Source: Podocnemis expansa
Taxonomy: Eukaryota > Chordata > Testudines > Podocnemididae
Reading direction: 5' to 3'
Assembly: GCA_007922195.1 (NCBI GenBank)
Contig: ML682090.1
Coordinates: forward strand, 2,021,612-2,085,611
DNA: 64,000 nucleotides
In this document: one piece after another, positions 21,461 through 34,732 of the stretch
Layout of the letters: every line of letters starts with the position of its first letter
How positions within the stretch are numbered: the stretch's first letter is position 1
Notes under the pieces: generated by a model
Database searches by the model: none
Seen by the model: only the letters and a program-made list of their open reading frames with translations
Told to the model about the DNA's origin: nothing
Program-made: the position numbers and the translations under genes

Positions 21461-23939
21461 GCTCCTTTCAGGAGTTTCTGCAGGAAGCCACACGTTGTTT
21501 TAGTGGGGGCAGGCAGCAGAGGAGAGCAGAGATGAGGAACAGGGAAGGAGCTTTTCTTTCTTCTGGGCTCCTGGGGCTCAACACCAGTGCTATGGAAGCT
21601 CTTGAGACCAGGTGATGCTGGCCTGGTGCTGGCGTTCTTTTTAGGAAGCCCTGGTAGACCAACTTATGCCCTGGAAACTGGTAAGACAGAGGAAATCCTG
21701 AGCTACAGTTTCTGATGTCTCCCAAATGTAGCAATTCCAGGGGCATTTGGAGACTTGAACCCTCCCCTCTCAAATTCAAAAGCTGGACTGGGGCCAAGAG
21801 CTGCTTCTGTCACGCTGAACTTTAGGTGCGAACTTTGTGGCTGACTCCTAACTGGCAAAACTCACTGATCCAAACAGCTTCCCACTTTTTGGGAATCTGA
21901 TCAAGACGTGGCAACTGGCTCCCACTTCTGTTCAAAGCAAAATGCTTTCCATGCATCCCTAGGGCCAGACCAAGCTTCTCTTGCATCCTCTTCAAAGGAT
22001 ATTGCTGCTTACTAAACTCCTGGGGTGCAGCTTGCGTAGATGAACCCCCTGCATGTCTAGGATCCCCCGGCAGTGAAGATGTGGTAGCCCAACCAATACA
22101 GACTGCTGGAAGCTGGGGGATCACTCATGGCTAGTCTCTGCTAAAAACACTAGTGCAACGCTTACACAAGCTGCGAGACTGCAGTTAGCAATAGCCCTGA
22201 ATGCAACATGACGCCTTTGTTGCTGTCAGTTGGGCAGACATGGCTCTGCAAAACTGGCTGCAATGCCATCATCCTTGTTTGGAAAGGTGGATGCAATGCT
22301 TTCTTTCTTCAATCAAAATTTCCCAGGGGGTTTCAGGATAGGTTTTTTTTTGGGGGGGGGGGTCTTTTTGTTTGTTTTGGATCAAAAAACAAGAAGCAGA
22401 AACTGAAAACGATGACAGGTGGTGCTGGAAAAATCAAAACTTGGTCAAATGCTTTTGGGGAGTGAATAGCAGCTTTTCATGAAAATTACTTCTCAGCTTT
22501 TTGAGGAAGGGGGCAAAATGGCTGCCAGCTTTACGCAGCAGGTTGGCTTTCCCTCCCCCTCCAACTCCTCCAGGCAGGAGATGGCTCAGATCACTGCACA
22601 TCTGGAACTGCTTTGACTCTTCCCATCATGCCTTCCCCATTCCAATCCAGGCGATTGGCGGGCATTCACTGTGGTGGCTTGAGAAATTCCTAGAGGATAT
22701 ATTTTTTCTCAGAGGGAAATATTTTGGCAAATCAGCTGAGTCTCTGGAGATTCTCTTGGGCTTCTTTGCAACCTCTGAGCCTGCCATTTGCTGACGGTGT
22801 AGCCAGCTCCTCATTTTGTTGTGATAGATGTTGGTATAGCAAGGACTTAGATTTAACTAGAAGCAATCCGCTTTTCTATTGCTGTCTGTCCTAAGCAAGA
22901 TGTGTAACTCTGCAATGAAATGTCTCCAATATAGCCATATCCTTTTTGATCATCTGGCATGAAGTTGTTCTTTGTCTTCTACATCTTATCATCCCTCCAA
23001 GGGGAATCCAATCTAATAAGTACCTTGAACTTGTGCTTGTAGAGAGAGAAACTGAGGCATGAGAGGCAGTCTCAGTGTATGTGGTCTTTCTGTTTCTGAA
23101 AACCAGTTTCTGGAGTCAGGTGATTAGGGAAAAAGCTGCGTTTCACTTAAAAAGAAAAGGAGAAAAAATGTTTCTGGCCCTCATTCCTGCAGAGTAAAGT
23201 CTGACCCAAAAGGCTCAGAAAATTCATGGCAGATCTGCAACTCCAAGCATTCAAAAATCCTGAGTCAGGCCTCCCTAAAAAAATCACAATTGGCTTTAAA
23301 AAAGTATCTAATTGTGTCTTCTGGTTTCTGAGAACAGGGTCACATTTTTGAGCTTTTCCTTAAAACTTACTATGCACTTACCTTTTTAGTGAGATTCTTT
23401 CATGACTCCAGCAACAGAGGCTTTTGGGGAAAACATACCAAAGTCTTGGAACTTGTCACAAAATAGCAGGATTTGGCAACACTTCAAGGAAAGCTGCTAG
23501 AACTTAATTCGGTGGTTTAAAAAAATCTTAAGGTTGACTTTAAAAGATCTCATAATGTTGGGGGATTTTTAGATGCTTGGGGCTGGCAATATTGTATGTA
23601 ACACATATGTTGAGGGCTCTCTTTCATCCTGGAGAATAGTGGGGAGTTCCTCTTCTGTTTACATATCTCATTGGTTCCAGGATAGTCTTTTGAATTTACA
23701 TATAAACTCCCCCTCCTTGGCAGGGGTATATGTGTCAAGGAAGGAAGCAGTGGTATTTTTGCTAAGCCCTGCCCATCTTGCCAAGCTCCACCCACAGTCC
23801 CTGAATAGTTGTCATGGTTCTGCTTAAATAATTGGCTGGGGAATAGTTAACAAGGAGATTTAACCAGAAGAGAATATTTGGTGCTATTGCAGCAGCATTT
23901 TCCACTCATAACTCTCAGTGATTTTTCAAAGGTAGGTAT

Positions 23940-24060
23940 CTCCATCTTGTAGGTGGGTAAAGTGAGGCACAGAAGGGAAGTAATTTGGCCAGAATATTCC
24001 TGGCAGTTGGTAACAGAACTGGGACTAAAACCCAGGTCTAACTCCCAAAAGGGCCACATT
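23940..24060 (-). mobile_element. CORE/MIR-like SINE, reversed
   Basis: Contains GTAAAGTGAGGCACAGAAGG and CAGAACTGGGACTAAAACCC, the reverse complement of the conserved SINE core. Confidence 0.55.
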
Positions 24061-27000
24061 TTGAAATTGTTGTCATTAGGTCTCAGGGTGAACACCACAT
24101 GGAGACAAATCAGGGCAGCTTTCATGTTCCAGAGAACTACCAGAGACTCAGACAGACCTGACACAGGGCAACTACTGCTAACGGTACTGCTACTACTAAG
24201 AAACTTAGGCTGATGGCCCTTGGGGTTAGGGCGCCAGGTTTGCTGTTTCTCTGCACCTTGGCCAGTTCTGTCCCCCTGACATTTTGAAAAAAAATTGTTC
24301 CAATTCAACCAAAAAGCCAAAAATTCCTGTTAAGTGATAAATTCAGTTTGGGGCCATCAACACCTCTAGTCTGGATAATGCTGAAACACCGCTCAAACTT
24401 TTCTAATATCTAAATATTTTGTAAGTCACATGCATGAATATCTTGTATTCAAAAATTAATATTTTAAATATTTTACTAAATCAAATGAATCACAGTTAAA
24501 TTCTAGCCACTAACAAACCAAGCTGAAGTCAACATGTTAATGTAAAACATTTAGATTTCAATGAAATCGTGGTTTATTCTTGCTGGAAAACTGTTCTGAT
24601 TTGTCAGCTGGGGCTATTAAAGAGCGACTGGAGGGTGCTTTCTTAAGGCAGGTCTTTACTGTCCACCATTTTCGTGGAAGTCAAATGGAGATACTCAAGT
24701 TACTTAAAATAATTTGCATATCTGCATTCAGCTTCTCCATGCCTGCCACGTCCACTGCATTGAGTCAAAGAGAGGACCCTACCTTCCGCTCAGCATTACT
24801 CTTCCGTTGCTGGAGTGGTCTTCAGGGATGGACTTCCTAATCAACTTAGCGGGTCTTCACAAGTCGGTTGATCAGGAAGGTTGATCTGATGGTGGCGAAT
24901 TTGCCACTATGAGTGAAGTTTAGTCCTTAGGTTGCGTCTATGTTTCAGGTGGGTAGACAGGACCGTTCTTGGGCCGGGCGGGGGAGAGGAAGGAGTGAGT
25001 GGGGCAACCTTCCCAGGCCCCATGGTTCCATGGGCCCCACATTGCTGCTTTCCCCTCTCCGCAAGCCAAAGGCAAGGGGCAGGGTGGAAGAATTGAGCCC
25101 TACCTCACCCCCCAGCATGGGTCGGGGGGCTGATAGGCCACTTGGCCCTGGGCCCTGCCCCTTCCACAAGACAGCCTTGTTGGTAGAGTACGTACACGGC
25201 ACTGGTGTGGGGATCAAGAGCAGTGTAGACACTGAGGCTAACTGTAGGTAAGCAAAGACAGGAGGCAGATCCTTGGGTACAGAAAGCTGTGTTCACTATA
25301 GACCCAAGCAGCACTTTTAACATCTATGCTGCTGTTTTTAACAGTGTAGGGCTCTGTGACTGGAGCCTTTCCCCACTGAGTCCCACCTGACCAAAGACTT
25401 TAACTGCTGTGCATAGCTCAAGCGTTGGCAAAATAAGAAGAGCCGTTTTTAAAAAATTAATTCAATAACCAAATGTTTCAAGAGCCTCACCGGGTGTAGC
25501 CTCCAGGTGAGAAATGAGGGGAGCTGGGCCAGGGCACCTCTTGCAGGGTCCCCTGGTGGTGGCAGGGAGCCTGGAGCCTGGCGTGGGCTGCCTACAGGGT
25601 CCCCTGGTGTCAGGGCGGTCCTGGAGCCCAGATTTGCAGGTTGCACACCCCTGGCATAGCTACACACCATGGTGTGGAAGCAGCTAGCTTTTCACGGTGG
25701 CATGTATCATACACATGATGATATCAGTGGCAACAAGGCTGGCGAGATGCTTTAGTTTATTATTTAGTCAGTGCAAGACTTCCTGGGTTCCTTCTTGGGC
25801 CTGTCTAACGCAGCAGGTCAGGCCACCTAATCTCAGTGCCACCTTCTGGCCCTAAATATCTGACCGTTTAGAGAAATAACTTGTGAAATTAACTGGCAGG
25901 TCCACGCTAGGACAAACAAGGCCCTTGGCTCTGGGCCAGTGCAATCCTCAAAATATTTCAAGACAAGGAGAAATTTTCTCCCTTTAATTTGAGTTTCCTA
26001 AAATACCCAGGCAGGCTAATTTCCGAAGCTGGCTCCTTGGGGCTGTCAGTAATTAGTTAGCCAGCCACGCGAGGAATTTGCAGCATGTGCGTGTGATCCG
26101 TCCTGGGGCTTGGGCGCTCTATTTTCAAACTACACCCTGCGTAATTGCTAGTTTGTTTTCTTCCTGAGGTTTTCTGTGTATCTGGGGCACAGTCAGCTCC
26201 CGAGACAGAGAAGTCACTGTGCAAGCAACGCCGCCTCCACCCCCTCCTTACACATCCTCAGCAAGGCAGGAAATACACTGCCCTGCTCGTCCTGCCAAAC
26301 TGGAGCCTATCACTGGGAGGTTGTTATGATCTCAGCTTGGAAACTATAATTTTAAGAACAGCTCCCCCAGTCTCAATTTTCATGGACACCCAGGCACAAA
26401 CTGCATCAGATATTCTTAAGGTTGGGCAGCATCCAGGGCAGTTACATGAAGGCCCGTCTGACTCTGCCCTGACACTAGAAAGCAGCCTTAAAATGAGTGT
26501 AAATTTAAGTCCTCTGCTGCATTGAGAGAGCCCTTAGGTTGGCAGGGGGCCTGTGTGTACATGGAAATCAGTCCTTGTACATTTCAAAATAATGCACCCT
26601 TCCTGAGTTCTGCAAAGGAGTGAAACTGAAACTGTGTTGAGCATTTTTCATGCACTGCCCCTGCTTTTGCTGTGTCTTTGTTCATCTTGGACTGTGCAAT
26701 GAATTCAGTCGCTTTCATCCAATTGACCGTGGTCAGTTTCAATTCCTTATCCTCTTGAATTTGCTTTTAGGTGGTGGTGGGAAGCTGTTTCACTGAAATG
26801 ATCTAGGTGAGGCTTGTGGGTTCAAGGTGTGGTTTGGGAGCAGGAGATCACTATTCTAGGGGGCAGAGAAAAAGGCTGTGAGTTGGGATTGTGCAAATCT
26901 GGGTGAATTTCTTCCAAATCAAATCAAAATTTGAAGTGGAAATCCATCAACTTCATGAAACAACTTGCCCAGATTTAGACAGGCATCATCTTCTTTTCCA

Positions 27001-27094
27001 GCTTTGATTTGCTGTTACTGTGTGACCTGATTCCATGATTTACAGAATGGGAGGAAATAAATGCAGAGGAATTTAAGTTCCCTATCTTCAAAGC

Positions 27095-27225
27095 ATCTGA
27101 CAAAGTGGGATTTTCTCCTGCAAAGCTCATGTGATAAATACATTTGTGAGTCTTCAAGTGCCAAAGGACTCCTTGTTTGTTTTACCGATCTAGACTCACA
27201 CAGCTGCTGCTTTGGAACTTGAGAC
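27095..27225. repeat. TTAGTCT palindromic interspersed repeat, copy
   Basis: Blocks GTGGGATTTTCTCC, AGCTCATG, then GACTCCTTGTTTGTTTT and CTAGACTCACACAGC. The same family recurs at 27772-27915, 29069-29180, 36198-37361, 42401-42510 and 47266-47470. Confidence 0.7.
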
Positions 27226-27771
27226 TCATCAAGTGTTTTGGGCTTGTAACTTGGTGAAAAGTAGCACTGAGATTAGCAGTGCAGGGAGTAACACAGCCCT
27301 GGAATAGGCGAGGTGTTTTTAAGAAGATGTGACTAAAATTATGGGACTTTAAAAGAGCCAGAACATGTAGCTTGCATATCCTGTCCAAAGATTCCCACCA
27401 TGAGGCATCTCTCAGTACCAATGTGGAAAGAGCTTTTGTTTTTTGAATTTCAAAAGGGATAGCCGTGTTAATCTAGTCCAGTAAAAAAACAACAAGTTTG
27501 TTTTTTGAACCAGAGAAGAGACAGTATTGGGTCATGAGAGCTGGTTTTCTGTTCTGTGAGAAACTATGATATGCAGAAACCTTGTTGTCTTCCCCCTCCC
27601 CCAGTATGAAAATGTGAAACTTCCCATGAAATGAAACATCTGAAATTTTGATTTGGGACCATTCAAATAGTTTGCTTCAATAGTGTGGACGCTGTTTTGC
27701 TTGGGACTTTTATATTATATTAGCATGAAAGATAAAATCTTGCATCTATTTTAAACATTAACAGGAAATCA

Positions 27772-27915
27772 ACGTTCCAAAGGGGCAGCCATGTTAGTTT
27801 AGTTCAGTAAAACAAAGAAGGAGTCTTGTGGTACTTTTAAAGACTAATAAATTTATTTATCACATGGGCTTTTATTGGAGAGAATTCCCCTTTGTCAGAC
27901 TCTTGAAAATGGAAA
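27772..27915. repeat. TTAGTCT palindromic interspersed repeat, copy
   Basis: Starts GTTCCAAAGGGGCAGCC, then AGGAGTCTTGTGGTAC, AGACTAATAAATTTATT and CCCCTTTGTCAGACT. A partial copy also lies at 27447-27503. Confidence 0.75.
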
Positions 27916-28069
27916 ACTACAGTATAGGAGAGAAAGATAAATGTGGTAAAGTATAATTACAGGATCAGGTCAGATTATTTCAGCAAATCAGACAATTTGT
28001 ATTGATTGAAATCAAAGTGTTTCACTTGTCTAAGTGTCAGGCTGATTGATCATAAGTTCTGTTGAGAGA

Positions 28070-28538
28070 AAAGCTCATTCTCTGCTCTGGTCAATGAAGG
28101 AGCCAGACAACAGGAGGAAGAATCACAAGTTTATTGACATTCAGAGCTACTGAGTGCAGCCGGCCCCGAAGGACCAGTGCTAAAAGGGTTTTATACCCAG
28201 GTACAACAACTTAATTCAAGGAAATCTAAAAATGGTTAATATATTCAAGGTAAACAAGATTAATACATTTATTAGTACCATATAGGGATAGTTTTCATAC
28301 ATATTCATATAAGATAGGAGAATTAGTAAAGAAGGTCAGGCTGGCTCCTTAGAGCCTGGGAATGGAATAAACGAGAAAGATGTTGATTAATAGGTGACCT
28401 CGAGACTGGTGCAGTTTCCCCTATCTCCTGCTTACAGACTGTTCAAGGATGAGAGGGGCCCTGTACTTCTGTTAGTCAGCCTAGAGGCTGAAATTATATT
28501 AAGGGAACAGTACTAAGATGGAGTCACTTATGCTCACA
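28070..28538 (-). mobile_element. probable solo LTR of an endogenous retrovirus-like element
   Basis: Read on the minus strand it starts TGTGAGCATAAGTGACTCC and ends TTTTCTCTCAACA. A TATAAAA box lies near 28190 and an AATAAA signal about 60 bases downstream near 28131, the order expected for U3-R-U5. Flanks AGTTC and AGTTT are a near-match 5-bp duplication. No gag, pol or env is attached. The family is not identified. Confidence 0.6.
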
Positions 28539-28559
28539 AGTTTGTGGTCTCATTACAAA

Positions 28560-29060
28560 TTTCATAACAGTTCTTCCATTGAAAAAGCCATTAAAATTAA
28601 CATGTGCCCTTGTGTAACCCTTCTGCCAGGGCAGGCTGGCAGAACAAGGGCCAGGTTCTATATCTAGGGGTTTCCCAATGATGTAACACCACCAACTGGC
28701 TCGAGCCCCCACCCAGATTTCTGGGAATCCTGCACTGTTCCCTGGGCACCCCAAAGGGGTGAGGCTTCTACACTCACAAGCATGAGACTGAGTGCAGGAA
28801 ACAGAACTTTAGTAGTAGTAAAATGTAATGTTAAAGGCCAAAATAACAGAGATCAGCACTGATCTAGAAAATCAGTACAGAGCAAAGTTCCCATCAACTC
28901 ACACCACATAACAGAACATACAAGACTTAATGCAAAACCTTCCAATGTGATCCCACATATTATAACAGCAAATGTAAACCCATTAGCAAAATTGGTACTG
29001 ATCTGAAGAATTAGTGCTAACTAGGCTCCCGATCCACCCCAAAGGTAGGGAGTATCTTTC
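28560..29060. other. unassigned repeat-like sequence
   Basis: AT-rich sequence with internal partial repetition (AATCAGTACAGAGC / AATTAGTGCTAACTAGG). It may be another LTR or retroelement remnant; no gene is seen. Confidence 0.3.
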
Positions 29061-29068
29061 ATTTTAAA

Positions 29069-29180
29069 GGGATAGCCGTGTTAGTCTAGTCCTGTGAAAA
29101 AACAACAAGGAGTTGTGTGGCACTTTAAGACTAACAGATTTATTTTTTGCATGAGCTTTCGTGGGAGAAGATCCCACTTC
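29069..29180. repeat. TTAGTCT palindromic interspersed repeat, copy
   Basis: GGGATAGCCGTGTTAGTCTA, GGAGTTGTGTGGCACTTTA, AGACTAACAGATTTATT and GCATGAGCTTTCGTGGGAG, the clearest copy of this family. Confidence 0.8.
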
Positions 29181-29194
29181 CTTTCATGCCAACT

Positions 29195-29420
29195 GTCTGC
29201 CAGCACCAACCACTGGTCACTCACTCCATCCTCTAGCCTCGTCCCTTGGCTCTGCCCACTGTCTGCCAGCTCCGCCAACCAGTCACTTGCATCACCGAGC
29301 TCACCACTGGCCGCTCTCACCGTCCGCTGGCTCTGTCCACCAGTCACTCATACCACTCAGCTTGCTGCTGGCTGCTCTTGCCATCCACTGGCTCCTCCAT
29401 CTGCTGCTCTTCTTTGGTGA
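29195..29420. repeat. degenerate tandem repeat, unit about 60 bp
   Basis: Loose units of CCACCAGTCACTCAYACC, GCTSRCTGCTGGCY and CCRTCCRCTGGCTCTG. The open frames across it come from the periodic composition. Confidence 0.45.
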
Positions 29421-29459
29421 TTTCAGCTCAGAGAGAGAGAGAGTTTCCCTCTAGTGATT

Positions 29460-30490
29460 TCAGCTCTTAAACCTCAAGTAGCTGCAAACAGCTACTTTTA
29501 TTAAAATAACAAAGGCCTCAGCAGAAGCCCAGCCAGTGCTATCGCTTGACAATGCAGCCACTGGGGGAGAAGACAAAAATGCCTCAGGCACTGCTGCAGA
29601 AGGAACAAAGAAAACACCCCCCCCCCTTCCAGGTTGAAACATGAAGGGGTCTCTCTTACAAGTCTCTTTTTAACTAAGGGTAGCTTTTACCTTTTAACTA
29701 ACCCAGACAGATTTGGACCAAATGGAGAGTAGCAATTCACAAAGACAGTATTTTATATTTCCCTTCAGTAGAATTACAGATATTGACACATTTGTGATCA
29801 GGTTAACACCAAATACTATTACCCACTATGTCCTGCACCCAGGATGCTAATCCCTAGTCGTGCTCTTTGTGTTTATGCTAATACAGGACCCAGGCAGATT
29901 AGATGCTTCCCCTCAGAAGCTGTTAAGCACAGCTTCTAAGCCAACCTTACATCTGCAATATTTTGATTTTGCCATAATGACTTTTTTCAAAGAGAAATGG
30001 CCATGTCCAAATAGTTGTTGACCAGCTCTAGTTTGGATGACTCGCAGGGGGATTCTGCTGGACACAGACAGACCCTGCCATTCTTGGAGGGTATGTAGGG
30101 AGCTGCTCAAGATATTGCAGCACAAGCCCATGAGACCTCCTGGGGCTGTGCATGGATGGCTAGCCCCGACCAGAGTCCTCCCTGCTATCTTTATTGCACT
30201 GACTTAAGTGGAGCTGGTGCACATCTGTCTACTGAGGCTCTGAAGTGTTGTAGCGGCAGGCTTTGCAAACAAATTTACTGCTTGGGGTTGCCACCCAGTG
30301 TCTTCAGAGATAGCAGCTCCTTGCATTGCCTGCATGCTCCTAGCAGTCTGTCTCTCTTGCTCCAGTCCATGCTGGTGCATGGCCTGATCCTGTTTAGGTA
30401 ATCCACCCTTCCTCAGCGTGGCTTTGTCTCTATCTAGTGGTCAGATGAGATATGCAAGTAGGTATTTATCTCTGGCAATAAAGGCTTTTT
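29460..30490. other. no gene seen
   Basis: Intron 1 sequence without splice-flanked frames, including a short C run near 29620. Confidence 0.4.
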
Positions 30491-30498
30491 TTCTCAAT

Positions 30499-30685
30499 CA
30501 GGGGTGACCAAACTTATGGAACTCAAGAGCCACACAAGTTGATTATTAAATCTTCAAGAGCCGCACTGAGGCATATAGCCGTATGTTTTTACCTAATAAA
30601 TAGATTTGCTGACCTTCTTCTGCAAGCCACACTTTTTCATTCAAGAGCCATGTGCAGCTCCTGAGCCACAGTTTGGCCACGCCTG
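30499..30685. mobile_element. hAT element, TGGCCAAACT family, short copy
   Basis: Ends CAGGGGTGACCAAACTTATG / CAGTTTGGCCACGCCTG. Flanks TTCTCAAT (30491-30498) and TTCTAGAT (30686-30693) match at 6 of 8. It is reverse-oriented and internally deleted relative to 11537-12145. Confidence 0.8.
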
Positions 30686-31384
30686 TTCTAGATCAAGAGG
30701 TTTCAAGTTCACAGCCTGGGGCCTGCTGCCGCCCTGGAAGAGTTGCTTTACTTTTGCATATGGCGTTTGGAACCAGGTGTCTGTCTGAAGCTCAGGCCAA
30801 AGGAGAGAGTACAACCTATGGCTCCAGGATAGAGAGAACCCACTGGTAGCTTGAAATGGCCTTGAACTGCTGCCAAGTGAGAGTACTCCATGTGTAGCCA
30901 GCAGCACGCTCTTCTGGGACAGCCTTTGCTTGGGTGGGAGTGAAAGCACAGTCAGGGGCTTCTAGGCCAGTGGTCTGGACCGCCATCTAAATTCCATTAA
31001 TAACATGATTGTGTGTGGGGATTCTTGCTGATGTAGACAGGCCCTAAATTTGGCCTTCATTTAACACTTGTGTGTGCCAGACCAACCCACCCCTCCTGCA
31101 TGGTGTCAGAGATGCAGCTGATGCTTGGCCACACAGGACTCAGGTGCCTTTTCCTTTTGTGCTACTCTGTGAGGCTGTCACAGATCCATGGTTCAGTTCT
31201 TACCTGGTGGAAGCAAGGCAGCAAAGCCTGTAGCAGGGAGGGCAGGCAAGACAGGGAACTGGGAGAGGTGTGGGTGCAACAAAGCAAGGTGAGCAAGCAG
31301 CACCAGAGAAGATGAAAAACAAAACCTTGCACTTCGAAGACTGCTCGCTGGGGTTGCGAATTAAATGACTCAGGACAGCTGAGT

Positions 31385-31640
31385 CCTGTTCCTGGTACTG
31401 CTGCTGGCCTGCTAGGCATCTTGCACAAGTCACTTCTCCCTCCCTGCACCTCAGATTCCTCTCCCACCACTGGCCTGTTTAGTGCCCCTGTTGGGTGCTC
31501 ATGGAATACAAACTGGATGTGGTTGGGGCATTCAGCTACCTGTCAGGCTACCTGGGTGCTGGCTCCATTTCTGCTATAACCTTTGGGGGAACCTTGAGCA
31601 AGTCACTCTCCCCACCTTCCCCAAACCTTTCTGTGCCTCA
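31385..31640 (+). mobile_element. CORE/MIR-like SINE fragments, two in tandem
   Basis: Both parts carry the core CAAGTCACTTCTCCCTCC...CTCAGATTCC and AGCAAGTCACTCTCCCC...CCTCAGTTTCC, about 170 bases apart. Confidence 0.65.
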
Positions 31641-32404
31641 GTTTCCCTCTCTACACCCAAAAGCTAGTGCTTCCCAGGGGCATTGTATAAACATTTGTAT
31701 ATCTCATTCTGTTCTAAAAGGGCTAGTGTAGTTACACTGAACATTACAGGCTGGCATGGCCCTGTGGGAACTGCAGTCCAAGACATTTGTCTGGCCCATG
31801 GCCTGTGTCATACAGGGAGCCAGACTTGATGATCGTTCTGGTCCCTCCCAGTCTTGGAATCTGTGACTCCAGTGGGAAGTCAAACGCAAACGTCTGCATG
31901 CTATTCTGCTGCTCTGCTATTCTTAGGTAAGGCTGTCTGGGGACAGTGCCTGTTTTCCAGGAATCAGTACCATACAAGAAGAGGGCAAGGGTTTGACCTG
32001 GCAAATGCTGAGTCCTCATACATGGCGCACCAGGCCCCACAAAGGTGTCTCAAGTTGGCTGTCCAAAACTGGCCCCTTTTTTAAATGGTCACCCTCCATC
32101 TGTAAACAAAGGAGCTGGGTGGCAGTGAGTTATTGGGGGAGGTCAGCGAATACAATCCACCAGGTGATGGGGAAACATTTATTGTGGCCAGGGGACTCAA
32201 CCACAAAAATTCATCCCAGGCCATGTGTGCTGCTGGCTGCTGTTTGCCTGTCTTCCTTGTGGCTGGTAGCCTGAAACAGCCCACTCTGGGAAGAGTCTGG
32301 AAGTCTCCATGAGGGCTTAGGCTGCCTGGGCTAGTGGGAAGGAGAGTTTCTTTTAGCAGCTGGTTGCAAGCTGCACACATGTTTCCATTTTTCCCAGCAG
32401 CTCA

Positions 32405-32482
32405 TGATACAGAGACACATAGTTTCCAAGACCAGAAGGGACCATTGTGATTGTCTTGTCTGACTGTATGTGTCCTCTAGAT
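32405..32482 (-). mobile_element. CR1 LINE 3' end
   Basis: ACATAGTTTCCAAGACCAGA, AGGGACCATTGTGATTG and CTTGTCTGACTGT, the reverse complement of a CR1 3' end. It is interrupted by the next hAT element. Confidence 0.75.
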
Positions 32483-33113
32483 CAGCATTTCTCAATGGAT
32501 GTTCCATGGAACAGTGGTGCTCCGTGGACATAGGGAAGCTGTTCCATAACAGACCTTGACCCATCCCAATTGCAGTGGGGTCAGGGGGCCTATATAGAAG
32601 AGGGGGGGAAGAAGCAACAGCAAGCTGACCTATGCCTGGGAGATTTAAAATGTCTGAACTGCAGCAAAACTTCCAGGTACGTCTCACCATGCACTGCTGC
32701 CTTGCTCCTTTGCTGCAGCTGGGGCATTTTAAATTTCTTGCTAATGTTACTACTGGCATCAAAATTGCTTGGGCATAACTTCCATGGTAAGATTTTTCTT
32801 AACAAACCCTATTCCAAGAATAGGTGAACTTTGTTTGAAAATGCAGGGCCAAAATCCTGTTAAAATTTGAGTAATATCATTTCCAATTTTAAGTTGTATG
32901 CATAAACATGTATTTTTTTAGAAATAAATACACATTAGATTTGTAAAATTTTATTCAGTTTGGTTTCCTGAATCATTTTCACAGGAATGTGTAGTACATA
33001 AATATTATAAACATTACAACTGGCTTTTTCAAATATGTTTTCATCAGGTGTACCATGTAAAGTAATGAATACCTTTAGGTGTTCCATGGTCCACTGAAGG
33101 TTGAGAAACACTG
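32483..33113. mobile_element. hAT element, CAGCATTTCTCAA family
   Basis: 631 bases, ends CAGCATTTCTCAATGGAT / AAGGTTGAGAAACACTG. Flanks CTCTAGAT (32475-32482) and CCCTAGAC (33114-33121) match at 6 of 8 around a shared CTAGA. The interior is AT-rich with no transposase frame. Confidence 0.8.
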
Positions 33114-33150
33114 CCCTAGACCCTTGCCCAGATTCCTGCATTAAATATAC

Positions 33151-33632
33151 CAGGCGTGGCCAAACTGTGGCTCACAAGCTGCATGCGGCTCTTCAAAGAA
33201 AAATTGCAGCTCGCAGAAGAGCATGGCAGGGAGAAGCACGGTATGATTGGGAATGATGCAGAGAAGCGCGGCATGGTCAGAGACATAGGGGAAGCGGTGG
33301 CATGGTCGGGGCCTCGGGGATGGTATGGGGAAGTGCAGCATGGTCGGAGACGGCAGGGAGAAGCGGTGGCATGGTCGGGACCTGGGGGAGTAGCTAAGTT
33401 TTTACTGTATAAGTAGGCCTAGTTTTCATGGTAACCTTAAGTAATTATTAGCATCTGACATTAGTAGGATCACTATTTGTTCTCTTTTTACAATAAAATT
33501 AAAGTGTACAATGAATTTTAAACTTAGTAATTTTGGAGTAGGTCAAATATGGCTATATGCCTCAGTGCAGCTCTCGAAGGTTTAATAATCAACTTGTGTG
33601 GCTCTTGAGTTCCATAAGCTTGGCCACCCCTG
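33151..33632. mobile_element. hAT element, TGGCCAAACT family
   Basis: 482 bases, ends CAGGCGTGGCCAAACTGTGG / AGCTTGGCCACCCCTG. Flanks AAATATAC (33143-33150) and AAATACAC (33633-33640) match at 7 of 8. A short tandem of GCATGGTCGG-containing units lies at 33230-33390. Confidence 0.87.
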
Positions 33633-34732
33633 AAATACACCATCCAGATTTGTCATGAATGATGCATTTTTGCAGATGTTGGAGACCTGACCTTGGAAAA
33701 ATCACCTTAGCCGAAGTCCTCAAAGATTTTAGGCACATAACTCCCAGTGGAGTTACCTTTGAGGATTTAGGCCTTTGCCTCTCTGGGCCTCAGTTTCCCT
33801 GATAGGTTTTTGTCTTGTCTACTTAAACAGTGAGTAATTTGGCAGAAGGACTGTTTTACAACAACTTTGCCCTTGCTGAGAAAAAAGATGTGTTTTTTTT
33901 AACCATGTTCAAATTGCGATGTGGATGAGGCTATTGTCATTTTAACACTTGTTAGCTGTCAAGGTAACTGAGAGGTAAACACATGTTAAAATGCTCACTG
34001 GCCTGTCTACACTAGGATTAAGATAGTGTTTTTTCTCATGTTGTTTCTTTTCAGTCGGGCTCCAAGCAGGGATGCTAAAGTAGCAGCAATCAGAATTCTC
34101 TGGTTTCCAGGCATTGCAGTGGAGTTTTCTGTAGTGCATGAAAAATGGACATGGAAGGAGGGGATACTTTGAAAGCATTGACCTGACTGCTCGCATTGGC
34201 CCTCTCTTGGAGGGCAGAAAGGACAGAACATTTATTAAGAGCTTAAAAATATGACTCACTTGTAACTGATACTGAGACGCCTTCAGCTGCCTAACGGAAA
34301 AATGTGCCCCCCCCAGTTATGGAATTTTGTCCATTTTCTTCCTCCACTAAATGGGAAAAAATTGGCTGGTTTAGTTGTAGTTTCATGCTTTCAATGGTGA
34401 AATAATTATCTTTGATGATGTAGTTAGCCTCTTTTGAAATGCAAGGGGCAGTTTACACCTCCAAGCTGTTGTTTCAGGCTCTCTGCAAACTCAGGCAGAT
34501 GGCGCTGCATTGGATACACTTGGCTATATTCTTAAGCTTTTTTTTGCAGCCATAACAACTGGAGACCTGATTTATTTTCTTTTAAGTGAAAACTGAGTGT
34601 CTGGAGAATGAAGGAGAGTTTTTTCTCTGTCCTCTTGACCTCCACTCTAAATCTGTACGCTTGCCCCCTGCAGCACCCACACACTTGGAGGGTCACTGGG
34701 TTAGAATAACACAGTGCTCTGTGTCTCTCTAG

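Larger units (their letters stand above)
16419..34732 (+). other. ITGA10 intron 1 (18.3 kb)
   Basis: GT at 16419-16420 and AG at 34731-34732. It is filled with CR1, SINE, hAT and LTR fragments listed separately. The stretches 16860-17150, 18620-19060, 22100-23930 and 24070-27080 show no recognisable gene and little recognisable repeat, apart from homopolymers such as the G run near 22350. They could hide enhancers, but the sequence alone does not show any. Confidence 0.85.
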
